NCBI GenBank assembly: GCA_036250195.1
Contig: JAVHZZ010000003.1
Location: 59,251,289-59,315,288, forward strand
DNA: 64,000 bases
Direction of reading: 5' to 3'
From: Mixophyes australis
Taxonomy: Eukaryota > Chordata > Amphibia > Anura > Limnodynastidae
Each line of letters starts with the position of its first letter. Position 1 is the first letter of the stretch. Positions 33,846 through 46,159 of this stretch are shown piece after piece. The translations under genes and the position numbers were made by a program. The notes under the pieces were generated by a model that ran no database searches, was not told where the DNA came from, and saw nothing but the letters and a program-made list of their open reading frames with translations.

Positions 33846-36131
33846 CAGGGGCGGATTGGGAAATTAAAGTGGCCCTGGAAAAAATTGTTGAAGTGGCCTC
33901 ATGTCGGCGGGACCAAAATAACTGTAGGTGGGGCCAACACAAAAGTAGGCGGGATTTAGAACTACAGGAATTTGGTTGTAGTAACATTTAGGAAAACCTA
34001 GATGTGATGACTTTACACACAGTGGGTCATCTCTAAAGCCATGCAGGGCATATGTATAGTATACTATAGGTAGCCCCCTCTTAGTATAGTATAGTATAGG
34101 TAGCCCCCAATAGTATAGTATAGGTAGCCCCCCTTAGTATAGTATAGTATAGGTAGCCCCCCAATAGTATAGTATAGGTAGCCCCCTCTTAGTATAGTAT
34201 AGTATAGGTAGCCCCCCAATAGTATAGTATAGGCAGCCCCCTTAGTATAGTATAGTATAGGCAGCCACCCCTTAGTATAGTATAGGTAGCCCCCCTTAGT
34301 ATAGTATAGGTAGCCCCCCTTAGTATAGTATAGTATAGGTAGCCCCCCTTAGTATAGTATAGTATAGGCAGCCACCCCTTAGTATAGTATAGACAGCCCC
34401 CCAATAGTATAGTATAGTATAGGCAGCCCCCCTTAGTATAGTATAGACAGCCACCGCTTAGTATAGTATAGTATAGGTTGCCCCCCTTAGTATAGTATAG
34501 GCAGCCACCCCTTAGTATAGTATAGGCAGCCACCCCTTAGTATAGTATAGGCAGCCCCCCTTAGTATAGCATAGTATAGGCAGAACCCCTTAGTATAGTA
34601 TAGGTAGCCCCCCTTAGTATAGTATAGTATAGGCAGCCCCCCTTAGTATAGTATAGGCAGCCCCCCTTAGTATAGTATAGGCAGCCCCCCCTTAGTATAG
34701 TATAGTATAGGCAGCCCCCCTTAGTATAGTATAGGCAGCCCCCCATAGTATAGTATAGGCAGCCCCCCCTTAGTATAGTATAGTATAGTATAGGCAGCCC
34801 CCCTTAATATAGTATAGGTAGCCCCCCTTAGTATAGTATAGTATAGGCAGCCCCCCTTAGTATAGTATAGGCAGCCCCCCTTAGTATAGTATAGGCAGCC
34901 CCCCCTTAGTATAGTATAGTATAGGCAGCCCCCCATAGTATAGTATAGGCAGCCCCCCCTTAGTATAGTATAGTATAGGCAGCCCCCCTTAGTATAGCAT
35001 AGTATAGGCAGCCCCCCATAGTATAGTATAGGCAGCCCCCCCTTAGTATAGTATAGTATAGGCAGCCCCCCTTAGTATAGTATAGGCAGCCCCCCTTAGT
35101 ATAGCATAGTATAGGCAGCCCCCCATAGTATAGTATAGGCAGCCCCCCCTTAGTATAGTATAGTATAGGTAGCCCCCCTTAGTATAGTATAGGCAGCCCA
35201 CCTTAGTATAGTATAGGTAGCTCCCCTTAGTATAGTATAGGCAGCCCCCCCTTAGTATAGTATAGTATAGGTAGCCCCCCAATAGTATAGTATAGGTAGC
35301 CCCCCTTAGTATAGTATAGTATAGGTAGCCCCCCAATAGTATAGTATAGGTAGCCCCCCTTAGTATAGTATAGTATAGGTAGCCCCCCTTAGTATAGTAT
35401 AGTATAGGCAGCCACCCCTTAGTATAGTATAGGCAGCCCCCCCTTAGTATAGTATAGGCAGCCACCGCTTAGTATAGTATAGGCAGCCCCCCTTAGTATA
35501 GCATAGTATAGGTAGTCCCTCTTAGTATAGTATAGGTAGCTCCCCTTAGTATAGTATAGGCAGCCCCCCTTAGTATAGTATAGGCAGCCACCGCTTAGTA
35601 TAGTATATGCAGCCCCCCTTAGTATAGTATAGGTAGCCCCCCAATAGTATAGTATAGGTAGCCCCCCTTAGTATAGTATAGTATAGGCAGCCACCCCTTA
35701 GTATAGTATAGGCAGCCACCCCTTAGAATAGTATAGGCAGCCACCCCTTAGTATAGTATAGGCAGCCCCCCTTAGTATAGCATATTATAGGTAGTCCCCC
35801 TTAGTATAGTATAGGACCCCCCTTAGTATAGTATAGTATACTAAGCCCCCCTCACTTACCTTCAGTTGCTCTGAGCAGCGTCTCTTCTCACATCAGGTAG
35901 ACAGGAAGTGAAGTCAGACTTCCTGTCTGCAGAACAGCACCGTGGGAGCCTAGCAATTGGCTGCCTGTTGCTGCCCACTGAACACCAATATTTTCGATTG
36001 CTCTCCTGTACATGCCTCCCCCCGCCGCATCTAAACGCGCCCCCCCCCCCAAGGAAAATCTGAGGTGGCCTCGTAAGACCATCGGCCTACTGGGAAACTT
36101 CCCTGTAAGGTCTATGGCCAATCCGCCCCTG
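33846..36131. mobile_element. 2.3-kb non-autonomous hAT element with expanded minisatellite core
   Basis: Perfect 14-bp terminal inverted repeats, CAGGGGCGGATTGG and its complement, flanked by CCCTAGTG (33838-33845) and CCCCAGTG (36132-36139), an 8-bp duplication with one mismatch. Unique end regions of about 200 bp on each side hold no transposase frame. Everything between is the minisatellite at 34050-35855. Since the SINE is continuous outside the duplication, the insertion boundaries are certain. Confidence 0.93.
34050..35855. repeat. large TATAG/C-run minisatellite
   Basis: Units have the form TTAGTATAGTATAG(TATAG)0-1 followed by G(C/T)AGCCCCCC, 24 or 29 bases long depending on how many TATAG pentamers are present. 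By eye there are some 60-75 units. Variants differ in TATAG number, GGCAG versus GGTAG, and CACCCC or CAATAG in place of CCCC. Long Tyr-, Ile- and Leu-rich frames on the minus strand are only the repeat read as codons. Confidence 0.95.
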
Positions 36132-36141
36132 CCCCAGTGTC

Positions 36142-36165
36142 TCTCTCTCTCTCTCTCTCTCTCTC
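36142..36165. repeat. (CT)n microsatellite
   Basis: Pure CT run in the SINE body, where other copies have short AC or AG repeats. Confidence 0.85.
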
Positions 36166-36622
36166 GCTATCTGCCTGTGTGTTTGTGTATTAGAGAATTT
36201 AGACTGTAAGCTCCAATGGGGCAGGGACTGATGTGAGCGAGTTCTCTGTACAGCGCTGCGTAATTAGTGGCGCTATATAAATAGCTGATGATGATATTAC
36301 TATTTTATCTGATATTACAGCACTCCAGTCCTGGAAACTCCCTTTGTCTATACAGGTATTGTGTCATGCTATTGGAATCCATTGCTCTGTATTATTGGCA
36401 ATTTATTGCAAATTATTTAAAGCTTTACAGTTTATACAGAGGTGTTTCTTTTTCATTAGCAGCCTCTAACTGCATGGCTAGGATACCTATAGTTACTTGC
36501 CTATATGCATATTATTTTGAGATAAGATTTCTAAGCACCCTTATTTATTACATATATATTACATGTTAATTTACTTTAGAAAGGTAATTTTCCAGGAACC
36601 TTATTTCATTGACAAAAGATTA

Positions 36623-36799
36623 AGGGCTAGATTTACTAAACTGCGGGTTTGAGAAAGTGGAGATGTTGCCTATAGCAACCAATCAGATTCTAGCTGTCAT
36701 TTATTTAGTACATTCTGCAAAATGACAGCTAGAATCTGATTGGTTGCTATAGGCAACATCTCCACTTTTTCAAACCCGCAATTTAGTAAATATACCCCA
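36623..36799. mobile_element. palindromic MITE (copy 3 of 3)
   Basis: The cleanest of the three copies: arms of about 80 bp are almost perfect complements around a short centre near TTTATTTAGTACATTCTG. Boundaries read AGGGCTAGATTTAC and GTAAATATACCCC. Confidence 0.88.
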
Positions 36800-37428
36800 T
36801 AGTCTATGAACTTTAAACAAAAGGCACCTCATTCAAGTGACTGACTGTGTGTGGCTTCCACATGTGTCAGAAACTCCTCCATGATTACATGTTTCAGTTA
36901 TCGCTCTTTAAATGGATAGACTCTGCAAGGACGTGTGTTGTTTCATGGTGGATTGAGATATCTGTGTGAACACACCACTTGGCTCACATTCAATATAAAT
37001 GAAATCTAACTTTCTGGAGATCGCTTAAGTACAGTTAAATAAATAAATACTAAAAATATTTATTTTTTGCCGAAAAGCTGACATACATCTGTATTTTCCC
37101 CCAAAAAGTATTCTTAGGCTTGTCAGCTACACAAGTTCAAGAGAACCACTGAGAGAGCGTGTGACTTCACGTAGATTTATACAGCTTCTCTCTGACCCTG
37201 CACACAAAAATTAAAGCAGAGAAGTCATTAATTAATCTGCACTGATTTTACAATAATAATCAAGAGGCAGAAAGAAGAACAAATTTGTGGGATAATGATC
37301 CTCAATTGGCAGAATTCTGAATAGCGTTTTAAGTGCACCCATCACCTATAAACAGTAGACGAAGCCATTATACATATTTGGTTTGCCAATACCCTGGGAA
37401 CCAGTGACACAGTGGAATTAGACACTTT
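36800..37428. other. spacer without recognised genes
   Basis: No coding region or repeat family that I recognise. Confidence 0.45.
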
Positions 37429-38180
37429 GGGGCTGATTAATATTCAGATGTAAGTCCCACCACGTGCCGTATTTTGTGTGAAATAGTTCTGCGTATGCTC
37501 AGAATCAGATCTTGCTTCAATGAACGCAATTATGTGCAATTCATGTCTGAGCGCAAATGACTCTTACCACTGCCCACAACTTGAAGGCAATGAACGTAGA
37601 CAATGTACAACACAGATGCGGACGATTCAAGTCCTGGGTTTTTAGCTGCATCATTAGCACCTGCTCCAGGGCAGGTATAAGTGCCAACTGATAGTGATGA
37701 CTGTCACAGCATCCTCTTTGTATTAAAAACTACATGTATGCGTTCCACTAGCTAGCATAGAACATGTGTTTGCAAGTGAGAGAGAATATAATAATGCATT
37801 GTATGTACAGTACACATTGAGAACATCCTGATTTATGTATTTGCTGTTTTATAGTAAAAAAAGAATTAAAAAAATGTTATGACAAATAATTTTAATAATG
37901 ATTATAATATTAAGAGTTGTTAATTATTTTTTTTTAAAAATTGGTAAAATTGCATGAGTTCTGATGTAACTTTATATTGTACATATACATGTACATATCC
38001 TACTGTGTTCTGTCTACATAGGGCAAGTAACATTTAGCCAGAACGTACTTACACCCAGATTCAAATGCAAACGTATATTGAGATCTGTTTGATTTGAATA
38101 AGGTTGGAACTAAGTTCAAGTTATGTGCTCATTTTTTAAATGCAAGTTGCGGGCAGGTTGTGTTCAAAGATAAATCAGGC
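37429..38180. mobile_element. inverted-repeat DNA element (GGGCCTGAT family, copy 2)
   Basis: GGGGCTGATTAATATTC at the left and AAGATAAATCAGGC at the right are degraded inverted ends. The internal block GGGCAGGTATAAGTGCCAACTG and the later AACATGTGTTTGCAAGTGAG and CATCCTGATTTATGTATT blocks align with 59.9-60.1 kb, and the first also with 41.5 kb. Non-coding. Confidence 0.6.
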
Positions 38181-38264
38181 ACTTTCAGACTGAAGACCCT
38201 TGTGCTACTTGTGGCAGCAAATTATCCTAATTTAAAAATTGGGTCAAAATAAGATTGTTCCGCC

Positions 38265-39335
38265 TCTAGTTTCTCCAACTTCCACTCTCTGACCACAACC
38301 TCCTTTCTTTCAGCCTCACCTTACCTCAAGCCCTTCCCCCTGCACCCAAATCCACACATACACAGTGACACCAAAGTACTCTTAACCCAATCCACTTCTC
38401 ATGTTTACTTAAACAACTACTTTCTCCTATGACTACATTGTCCTGTCCTAATCAGGCTGTCCCCTTCTTTAACAAAACACTCACTTCAGCCCTAGACAAT
38501 GCAGCTCCAGCTACCACATAAAGTCTCAGACAACCATGGCACTCTAAACATACCCACTACCTGCAAAGGTGCTCAAGCACCTCAGAGGTAATCTCGTTCC
38601 TATCCTGATTTCCTCCATTGTAAATTTAACCTCTCATCTTAGAGCCTTTCAATTGCTAAACAAACATACTTCAAATCTCTAATACCAACCCAGTCTTCTA
38701 ACCCACATCGCCTCTTTGCCCCCTTCAACTCACTTCTTTGCCCTGCACCTCCTCCCCCTTCCTACATCACAGCCTATAATTTTTCCACTTACTTCAAAGA
38801 CAAAATCAACCACATTCAATACAAGATATTTCCTCATGCCAAATTCCACTAACTCCACCCATACTACCCACTTTCACCTACACTCCCCAATCCAACATAA
38901 TTCATACTCTCCAGTAAGTCTCTACACTCATCTCATCATCTCACCCTACAGCCTATCCCCTCGATTATATTCCCTCCCAACTTCTCCGCTCCCTCTCCTC
39001 CACTGCATGTCAACCTCTATCTCACCTCTTCAACCTGTCTCTCTCCACTTGCACATTGCCTTCCTCCGTTAAACATGGGCTCATCTCACCAATTCTAAAA
39101 AACATCTCTCGATCCAGCCTCTCTTGTCTCCCACTACCATCATACTTCTCTCCTCCCCTTTGCCTCCAAAGTACTTGAGCGATTAGTGTACAAACGCCTG
39201 TCTCACTTTTTCTCCTCTCACTTCATTCTGAACTCTCTGCAATCAGGTTTCTTCCCCAACATTCCACTGAAACTGCTTTCACAAAAGTGATCAATGAATT
39301 TCTCAATGAAAAGCAATATAGACAGGTATTCCATG
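38265..39335 (+). pseudogene. L2-clade LINE ORF2 fragment, heavily decayed
   Basis: It opens in the C-terminal part of the endonuclease: SDHNLLSFSLT in one frame near 38282-38314, with the catalytic SDH motif typical of L2 and CR1. It continues through the linker. By 39125-39330 it reaches the region just before the RT (PPKYL then TNACLTFS, with frame breaks), which corresponds to the start of the minus-strand copy at 43.3-43.6 kb. Many stops and frameshifts. A 118-codon open frame inside is out of frame with the similarity. Truncated at both ends. Confidence 0.72.
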
Positions 39336-39339
39336 AAAT

Positions 39340-41250
39340 TTGACAATGTTTTCAATTAACATATTTTTGGGCTCCCAAGGGGCAATAAAAAAAGTCCTGT
39401 GGCCATGCTCCTACAGAGAGACTACCCTTGGAGATGAGTAGTGGTAAAAGCAGACTATGCAGCCATTCAACTAGTTTGCCTTTAAAAGCCATTGCTGCTT
39501 TAAATTTTCACTGCAAAGTCGCCGATTTCCGGCGACTTGCAGAAATCGGAGGTTCATACATTTACCCCCTGGTCTCTTCTGCATAATCTGATCCCCATAT
39601 TGCTATTCCTGACTTCTTGCCAGTCTCCAGTGCCTTTCATATTCAGTAGCCTCCTGAACTCTCAGCAACCACCACCTGCACCTGTTCTTTCCCTCTCATG
39701 TGAAGGAACATTATCAGACCACCCAGCGTTGTTCACACAGCCACCAGTACAGCTCCAGAGACACAACCCAGTCCAGGTACAGACAAATCCCCAGTTGTGA
39801 CAGAGAGACTGTACTGCAATACTATGTTTGTATAACACCTATCTTGTTACTAAGCTATGTTTGCGCAAGGGCACCTCATTACTTATACTAAGGGGAGATA
39901 GAGCTGAGCTAGTACCTAGATGATTTTCATGAGTAAGTTACAGAGGTAGGGAAAGGCTCGTGTCAGACTGCCAGTATACAGGGGGTACACTTATGTGTGC
40001 CTTTACTTTCTAAAGACCTCATTTACAAAATGAGAACATTGTAAGTATTTTACATGTGGTACTCTTTAGGGGTTAGAGCTTTATTATACATTGGAAAAAG
40101 TGCACCTAGATATACATTGTTCTACTGAAGTACATCTGGAAGGTGCAAAATGCCTCTTAAATGTACAGGGTGTGACCTGATCTCTGCCAGCTCTGAGCAG
40201 CTGAGAATGGCTGTGTGCCTTTCACAAAGCAGAAATGTCCCTAACATGCATCCTCTACTGCAGTGATGGCATAATGTGGGGGCTCATACACCCCTCTGAG
40301 TCTTCATTCGTGGCCCCCAGTTCCATCCTGCTTTATTGTCAGATTTATTTCATATAGCTTGTAACACTCGTGTAAAATCCTGCTGATATGTTGTTACCGT
40401 TGGGCGTCTCTGTCTCTGATTATTTGTAGTGTTTTAAGTTATTACTAAAATTAAGAGTAGACAAGTTGCCTATTTATTGCTATTGCTCTACTCTGTGTCA
40501 TTTTAGTAAACATTTTCGGCAAAATTAAAGATTAGTTTTCTCTTTTTCTTGCAAAATCCTTTACTCTTGTTTGCATATGATCACTCTTCACTTAGTAAGG
40601 TACGTCCTCGCTCCACCCAATTCCTCTTACCGGCTGGTGCAAACTGCTGCCGTCATCTTGCTCCACCAGCCTAGGTGCTTTGGCGAAGACTTCGGCACAC
40701 CTCCGCGAACCTTGACACGCGACTTCAAAGAGGATTTTTTCTTTTCATCATAGCCATTGCGTGCTTAGGAAATGATCTCATGAATGTTCTTGAAAAGTCC
40801 TTTTTAGCCTCATGATTGTTTTTATTTTTCTAACAGTTCACATTGTTTCAGAATCTTTTGAACCTAACTAAAGAACTTGATCAATGCAAAGATTAAATGA
40901 TTTAAATGAATCAACCAATGGGTATTTATTTGCATATAATTAAAGAACTACCAGTGATCTTATTTTGTTTTTGCTACAGTCATGTGTATAAATAGCTTCA
41001 AACCAATTTCTACAAATCTCAGGAGATTTCTGAGAGTCACACAGGAAAATGTATTAGACGATGGTAATAATGTTTACATTGGCCAACACTCTGTACACTT
41101 TCCCAGGTCGATAAAATCCATACATGGTTATCCCCTAATCATAAAGGTATTAAATAACTGCTATACATATAAATATAGCACATACTGTATTTTGCTATCA
41201 CTGCCTTGAAGCGGTAAATTAATGTCTATACTGTTGGAATATGGAATATA
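39340..41250. other. spacer without recognised genes
   Basis: Short frames only. No repeat family that recurs in this window was recognised. Confidence 0.45.
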
Positions 41251-41257
41251 CATATAA

Positions 41258-42226
41258 GGCCTGATGCAAAGTGGGACATATGCCCATTTGTGTAGCATAA
41301 ATTCTGAAAATTTGCGCTGCACCTGCCCATAATACGTGCATGCATGCAGCTCCATATGACTGGAGCAGAACGGGGGAGAAGTGGCGGTCTAACGTAGGCC
41401 AAGTATAGTAAGGGGATGTTCGCGCAAATGTGCATTAAGTAGACACAATATGCCTGTATCTTTTGCACCTGCTAGAGGACAGGTATAAATACACACTGAT
41501 GATAATGATGATTGCCAGCAGTAGATAGACGCTTCTGATTGGCTAATTGTCAATTCACCTTTGAATCTGATCGGTGCTTTCCTGCATTATATATATTATA
41601 GGATTTTGTGGGCATTTAAAAACTTTTTTTTTTTTTGCTATAATCCAAATTAACTGACTACAAATCAATTTTGTGCAAATTAGCCTAATAATTAAGATCC
41701 ATGCAGCTATGTACCAATTGCCGATGCAATCGTTTTACACCAGGCACACGTCATAGACACTTAAGTCCCACATGTGCCTCTATGTTTTATGTGCAACAAA
41801 CGTGTTTGCTATTAGCAAAAATAACACTATAAAATACAGCAGAAACAAGTCCACTTCTAGTGTAAAAAAAAGAAACGAAGAAAGCAGCAATGAGCATCAG
41901 TGGTGCAATCGCAGACAGCTAATTACAGGCAGTTCACTAGTTCCAGAGACCGCTATTTACACCTGCCCCTGACTAAATAATAAGACTGTCTCAGGCGTAT
42001 ATACGTCTTTCTCCCGGTCTGCATCTATTCGCAATTGCACATACACTCCCTTACTGTACTCAGCCTGCAGTAGAACTGGCCCTGACTCACCCAGATGCAG
42101 GCTGGCGCAAGTGGCAGAATCTGGATGGGTGCATATGTTTGCATCCACCTTCTGGGCGTGCGCTGAGCGGTTTCATACAAGATGCGCTATGCAAACTGGC
42201 GTACGACCCACTGTGCATCAGCCCCT
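41258..42226. mobile_element. inverted-repeat DNA element (GGGCCTGAT family, copy 3), TSD TAA
   Basis: Left end GGCCTGATGCAAAG and right end CTGTGCATCAGCCCC are inverted. TAA flanks both sides (41255-41257, 42227-42229). The interior has GAGGACAGGTATAAATACACACTGATG, shared with copy 2. About 970 bp, with short frames and no transposase. A TAA duplication fits Harbinger. Confidence 0.65.
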
Positions 42227-42304
42227 TAAGTCACAAGACATAGTTATCTCTATATGTGGTTTAGTCTCTCATATACTAGTTTATTTTCTTATGTACGTTG
42301 TTAC

Positions 42305-43632
42305 TGATTATTATTATTATCATCGTAGATTTGTAAGGCGCCACAGTGCTCCACAGTCCCATACTGTAGGGAAGACCAGCACATACATCAAACAGGACAT
42401 ACGTAAAACAAGAACAGACAAGGCAGACGAAATTAATGGAGACATGAAAACAAAGGTGAAAACAAAGGGTATGGAGGACCCTGCTCAATAGAGAGCTTAC
42501 ACTCTAAAGGGAAGAGGGCACAGCTGAAACAAGAGGAGCGAGTGTGGCTCAGAGTGGAGATTGGGATAGTTGTGAGGGTGCATTAGTGTGAATAGTGTTA
42601 TTGAGGATAAGTTCACCTCTAAAAAGGAGATGGGTTATTAAAGAGGATCTAAAGATTTGAAGGCTGTGAGAAAGTCTGATTGAGCGTGGTAAGGAATTCC
42701 ATAATTGGAGTGGAGTCAAGTGTGACACCAAGGCAGCAGGTTTGGGAGACTGAGGAAATTGAGGTGCTATTGACAGTGAGGGAGATTTGAGGGCAGGTGG
42801 TGACTCTGGCAGGAGGGAAGATAATAAGCTCTGTTTTGGATATGTTGATCTTTAGGTAGCGTTGGGACATCCATGTGGAGATAGCAGAAAGACTGGTTAC
42901 ATGAGATACAGTACAGAAGGAGAGAGATATAGATTTGGGTATCTTCAGTGTAGAGGTGGTATTGGAGGCCAAATGAGTGAATGACTGCCCCAAGAGAAGA
43001 GGTGTACAATGAAAAAAGTAAAGGGCCAAGAACAGAGCCTTGTGGGACCCCAACAGATAGTGGGAGTGGAGGGGAGGATGTGCCAGAGGTAGAAACACTA
43101 AAGAAGCAGTACGATAGGTAGGAAGTGAACCAGGAAAGGACTGTGTCACGAGGGCCAATGAAGTGAAGTGTATGTAGGAGAAGAGGGTGATCAACAGTAT
43201 CAAAAGCAGCAGAGAGGTCTAGGAGAATGAGTATGGAGAAATTACCATTCAATTTTGCAGTAATTAGATCATTGGTCACTTTTGTGAGAGTAGTTTTAGT
43301 GGAATGTGAGGGCAGAAGCCTGATTGCAGAGAGTCGTTAATGAGAGGAGAGAAAGTGAGACAGGGCTTTGTACACTAATCGCTCAAGTAGTTTGGAGGCA
43401 AAGGGAAGGAGAGAAATAGGATGGTAGTTGGAGAGAGAGGCTGGATAGAGAGATGTTTCTTTAGAATAGGTGAGATGAGCACATGTTTAAAGGAGATGGG
43501 AAATGTGCCAGTGGAGAGAGACAGGTTGAAGATGTGAGTTAGAGGTGAGCATGCAGTGGAGGAGAGGGAGTGGAGTAGTTGGGAGGGAATAGGGTCGTGT
43601 GGAGACGTTGTAGGGTGAGATGATAAAATGAG
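42305..43632 (-). mobile_element. L2-clade LINE, 3' half
   Basis: From the 3' tail (ATT repeat, GATTTGTAAGGCGCCAC) through the ORF2 C-terminus to the RT, ending near 43632 where plus-strand GGTGAGATGATAAAATG mirrors the 38.9-kb region of the plus-strand copy. This copy links the GGCGCCAC tails elsewhere in the window to an L2 polymerase. Confidence 0.85.
42549..43330 (-). pseudogene. L2 ORF2 reverse transcriptase remnant
   Basis: The minus-strand frame ending at 42767 carries RT motifs in order: [13 protein letters not shown] (motif A with the first catalytic Asp), [23 protein letters not shown] (motif B) and YTEDTQIY where the family has an ADD box, so the catalytic pair is damaged. The downstream sequence in another frame gives CLGVTLDS, then PLQLWNSLPRSIR and SLITHLLFRG, the usual L2 C-terminus. 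At least two frameshifts separate these pieces. No endonuclease is attached. Non-functional. Confidence 0.85.
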
Positions 43633-43634
43633 TG

Positions 43635-45290
43635 TCTCTGTATTATGATAATGTATGTGCTTTATAATTAAATTTGTAGAGTAATTTTAAGATAAAAATG
43701 CATCTCAAAAAACATTCAGATGCTGATTTATCCTCTATAAAGATAGCAACAGATGTCAGTAGCAGCATTGGTGTGGCACATTGCTATAAAGCTTTGTCTA
43801 TACTTCTTGGGTTTTACCAGTTGTACTATGACAGAATATAATACTGAATAATATTATAATTCTTAAGGAAGAGAAAGACATCGTCATTACCTTATATGGA
43901 GAGACACTTGTATCCCTGGTTGCCTGAATTAACCTCATTACCTTTCCAAATTATTTACTAATTGCTGTCTGGGAAACATTATCATTTACCATATCAGTCA
44001 TTCCCATCTGGGCATTTATAATTATGTGCAAAGTGATTAATAGCTCTTATGATTCCTAGTATTTAACAGTTGTTTTAAAAGGAAAATATTCCTACTGGGT
44101 AATAAAGCTGGAGGCTGATGCTTTGAAAATGATTCAAGGGAGATCACTGTTATTTTCTTTGGACCTCGTATAAACTGCAGTAAAAAATCTACTATTTCAG
44201 GTAAGCATGGTGCTGAGAGATGAAATGCACATTAGTGTGGTTAGAGGATGGTCTGATCTGCCTCCTTGTGATGGTTATTGGTATTAGAAATCTTTCCACT
44301 CTGCCTCTTTATTTCTTCCCTAAACTCTCATCTCTCTATAATGAGTATGAGTCTCTCTGTAATGAGGATGTCTAATTCCCCACAGCTGGGCTATAACTAC
44401 TGGTGATCACCTGCCTGTAAGGTTGCAGAGCAGAAGAGAAAACACAGGTGTAATGTCCATACATAGATTGCATATCCCCAGCAGTCCTTAATGGGATTGT
44501 CCTGATTGAATAAATTGCACGCTCTCAGCATCTTCAATTGCAAATGCACTTCCCATAGGTGTCTATAGGGACTGTGAAAATACCTTATTTATCAAGCTAC
44601 GAAACTCGGATCTTGACCCCGTCAAGTAACGCCATGTAAAGATGGCACTTGCTGTTCTGTCCTATGGGGAGAGCATTGCTTGACCATGTTTGAAACCACT
44701 TTACTATAAGCTATTCGCCGGGACAGGCTCATATGGGAGCTGCTGGTCCAACTGAAGGATTTTAATAGATACGTTAATTCTTTTCTTCTCACTGTAATAA
44801 GAAATGATAATTAACATAAAGAAAATGCGAGGGATCATAAATAGACTGCAAAATATAATAGCCATGCCAGATGTTACTGTAGCTTGTTCTCTTATTAAAG
44901 TGTTTAAATTAACATATAAAGGAAAAATGTTATGTGGTGTCATCAGCATGTTATGTGGTGTCATATTCAGTTTTACAATTGTGTTTGTTTTATGAGCGCT
45001 AATTATTTATTGTATTTGTATTTTTATACTCCTGTTTTAAAAAATAAAAATACCTTTTTTTGCACATGTTATCTGCACTTCCTATTTGATCACTTCTCTG
45101 GAAGCTGCACCTAGCATGTGTTTACCTTGTAGCAGGTCTGATTTAATGTATAAATATTTTATCTTTGCAATTCTTATTTATTATATGGTGATAGTCTGCG
45201 CGCCCCTGTTTGTGTTTTAAACACAAACCATTTTTTCTTCATTCTATATAAGTAGATTAGAACCACAGTGGTGATTCATATAAGATATAT
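43635..45290. other. AT-rich spacer
   Basis: No coding region or recurring repeat recognised. Confidence 0.45.
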
Positions 45291-45295
45291 AGATT

Positions 45296-45322
<27 letters not shown>
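45296..45322. repeat. (TA)n microsatellite
   Basis: Pure dinucleotide run just left of the decayed Gypsy pol segment. Confidence 0.85.
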
Positions 45323-45327
<5 letters not shown>

Positions 45328-45344
45328 ATAACAATGTCCATTAC

Positions 45345-46159
45345 AAGCTGGAAACGCTTCCTCCCTTTACCAGTTTGCTCCACTTTTGGAATTTCTATTG
45401 CTGTTTCCTTCATTTCCAATTTTCAAGACATTTGGAAATAAACTCATAATGCCTTGCTTAAAGCCACCTCCCATCAAAAACATATGCTGGTAGCCAACAT
45501 CAAGCTGCACCTTCTTAATACCAGAAGATAAAGTATGGCTCTCCACTAAGAATATTAAGCATAGTTTGCCTTCCCTCAGACTTGCTCCTCACTCCATTGA
45601 GGTATAAAAGACCTTAGAAGGAGTCAACCCAGCTTATTTCTGCCTAAAATATGCTCTCCACTCTACATATTCCCAACTGTTCATGTTTCTGCCAGTCCCT
45701 TGTGATCGGTCCGTTGTCCTGTAAAAAACAACCTTCCCCCAAAACCAGCTTTGATTGAACACCAACAACAGTGTGCAGTTAAACAAAGGTTCAGTTCTAA
45801 ACGGTCACATGGGAAATCATTTTATTGATTGGAAGGGCTTTGGTCCTGAAGAAAGATCCAGGTTTAAAGCATGTACATTGCCCATCTTTTGGTCAATACA
45901 TTATATCTTTGTTTTCCACTTCAAGCAGGTATGGGATTTCCAGATATCATCCATAAGGGAAAGGTGTGTATGAGTGGGAAAGGTACAGGGGAAGGTTGGC
46001 ATATTTTAGCCTGGGGTCAAGACCGGGCTCAGCAGCCTATTAGGAACATTTTAAATCAAAACTATGCAGGTGGCCCAGAGACCCAGCCCCAGGTAGCCCA
46101 GCCGGGGAGGCAGATGCCCCCCTGCCGCCCAGCTCTGCCTGCCCCTGGGAAGGGGGTAC
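45345..46159 (+). pseudogene. decayed Ty3/Gypsy pol 3' end with chromodomain
   Basis: Plus-strand frames recover, in order, EDKVWLSTKNI (near 45520-45555), LRLAPHSIE, NPAYFCLK-like residues (near 45628) and FIDWKGFGPEERSRF (near 45825-45868). These match the integrase C-terminus and chromodomain of the intact element at 27.6-28.2 kb (DKVWLSTKNIRLK, KLAPRYIGPY, VDWKGYGPEERSW). Frames shift several times. A GGGAAGGGGGTAC polypurine tract at about 46146-46158 abuts a TGTAACACTC LTR start. The unrelated dispersed repeat at 46000-46110 interrupts the end. Confidence 0.75.
46000..46110 (+). repeat. dispersed repeat shared with 1.3-1.4 kb
   Basis: TAGCCTGGGGTCAAGAC, GCTCAGCAGCCTATTAG and GTGGCCCAGAGACCCAGCCC match the reverse complement of 1300-1420. 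Confidence 0.6.

Larger units (their letters stand above)
33652..36296 (+). mobile_element. tRNA-derived SINE split by a hAT element
   Basis: The left half (33652-33845) has the A box region GTGACTTAGTGG, the B-box-like GAGTTAAATTCC and the conserved body up to AAATTGACCC. The right half (36132-36296) resumes with the CT microsatellite, AGACTGTAAGCTCCAATGGG, AGCGCTGCG and the ATG tail. Same family as 14076-14423, plus orientation. The interruption is the element at 33846-36131. Confidence 0.85.

Noticed and set aside
34189..35465. Tyr/Ile/Leu-rich open frames of up to 140 codons on the minus strand
   Set aside because: They are the 24/29-bp minisatellite read as codons; frames open in several phases and no domain or start context is present.
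34050..35855. CRISPR-like regular repeat
   Set aside because: Units are directly adjacent with no unique spacers, and the setting is a vertebrate hAT element.
38716..39072. 118-codon Ser/Thr/His-rich open frame
   Set aside because: It lies within the L2 fragment but out of frame with the recognisable L2 residues.
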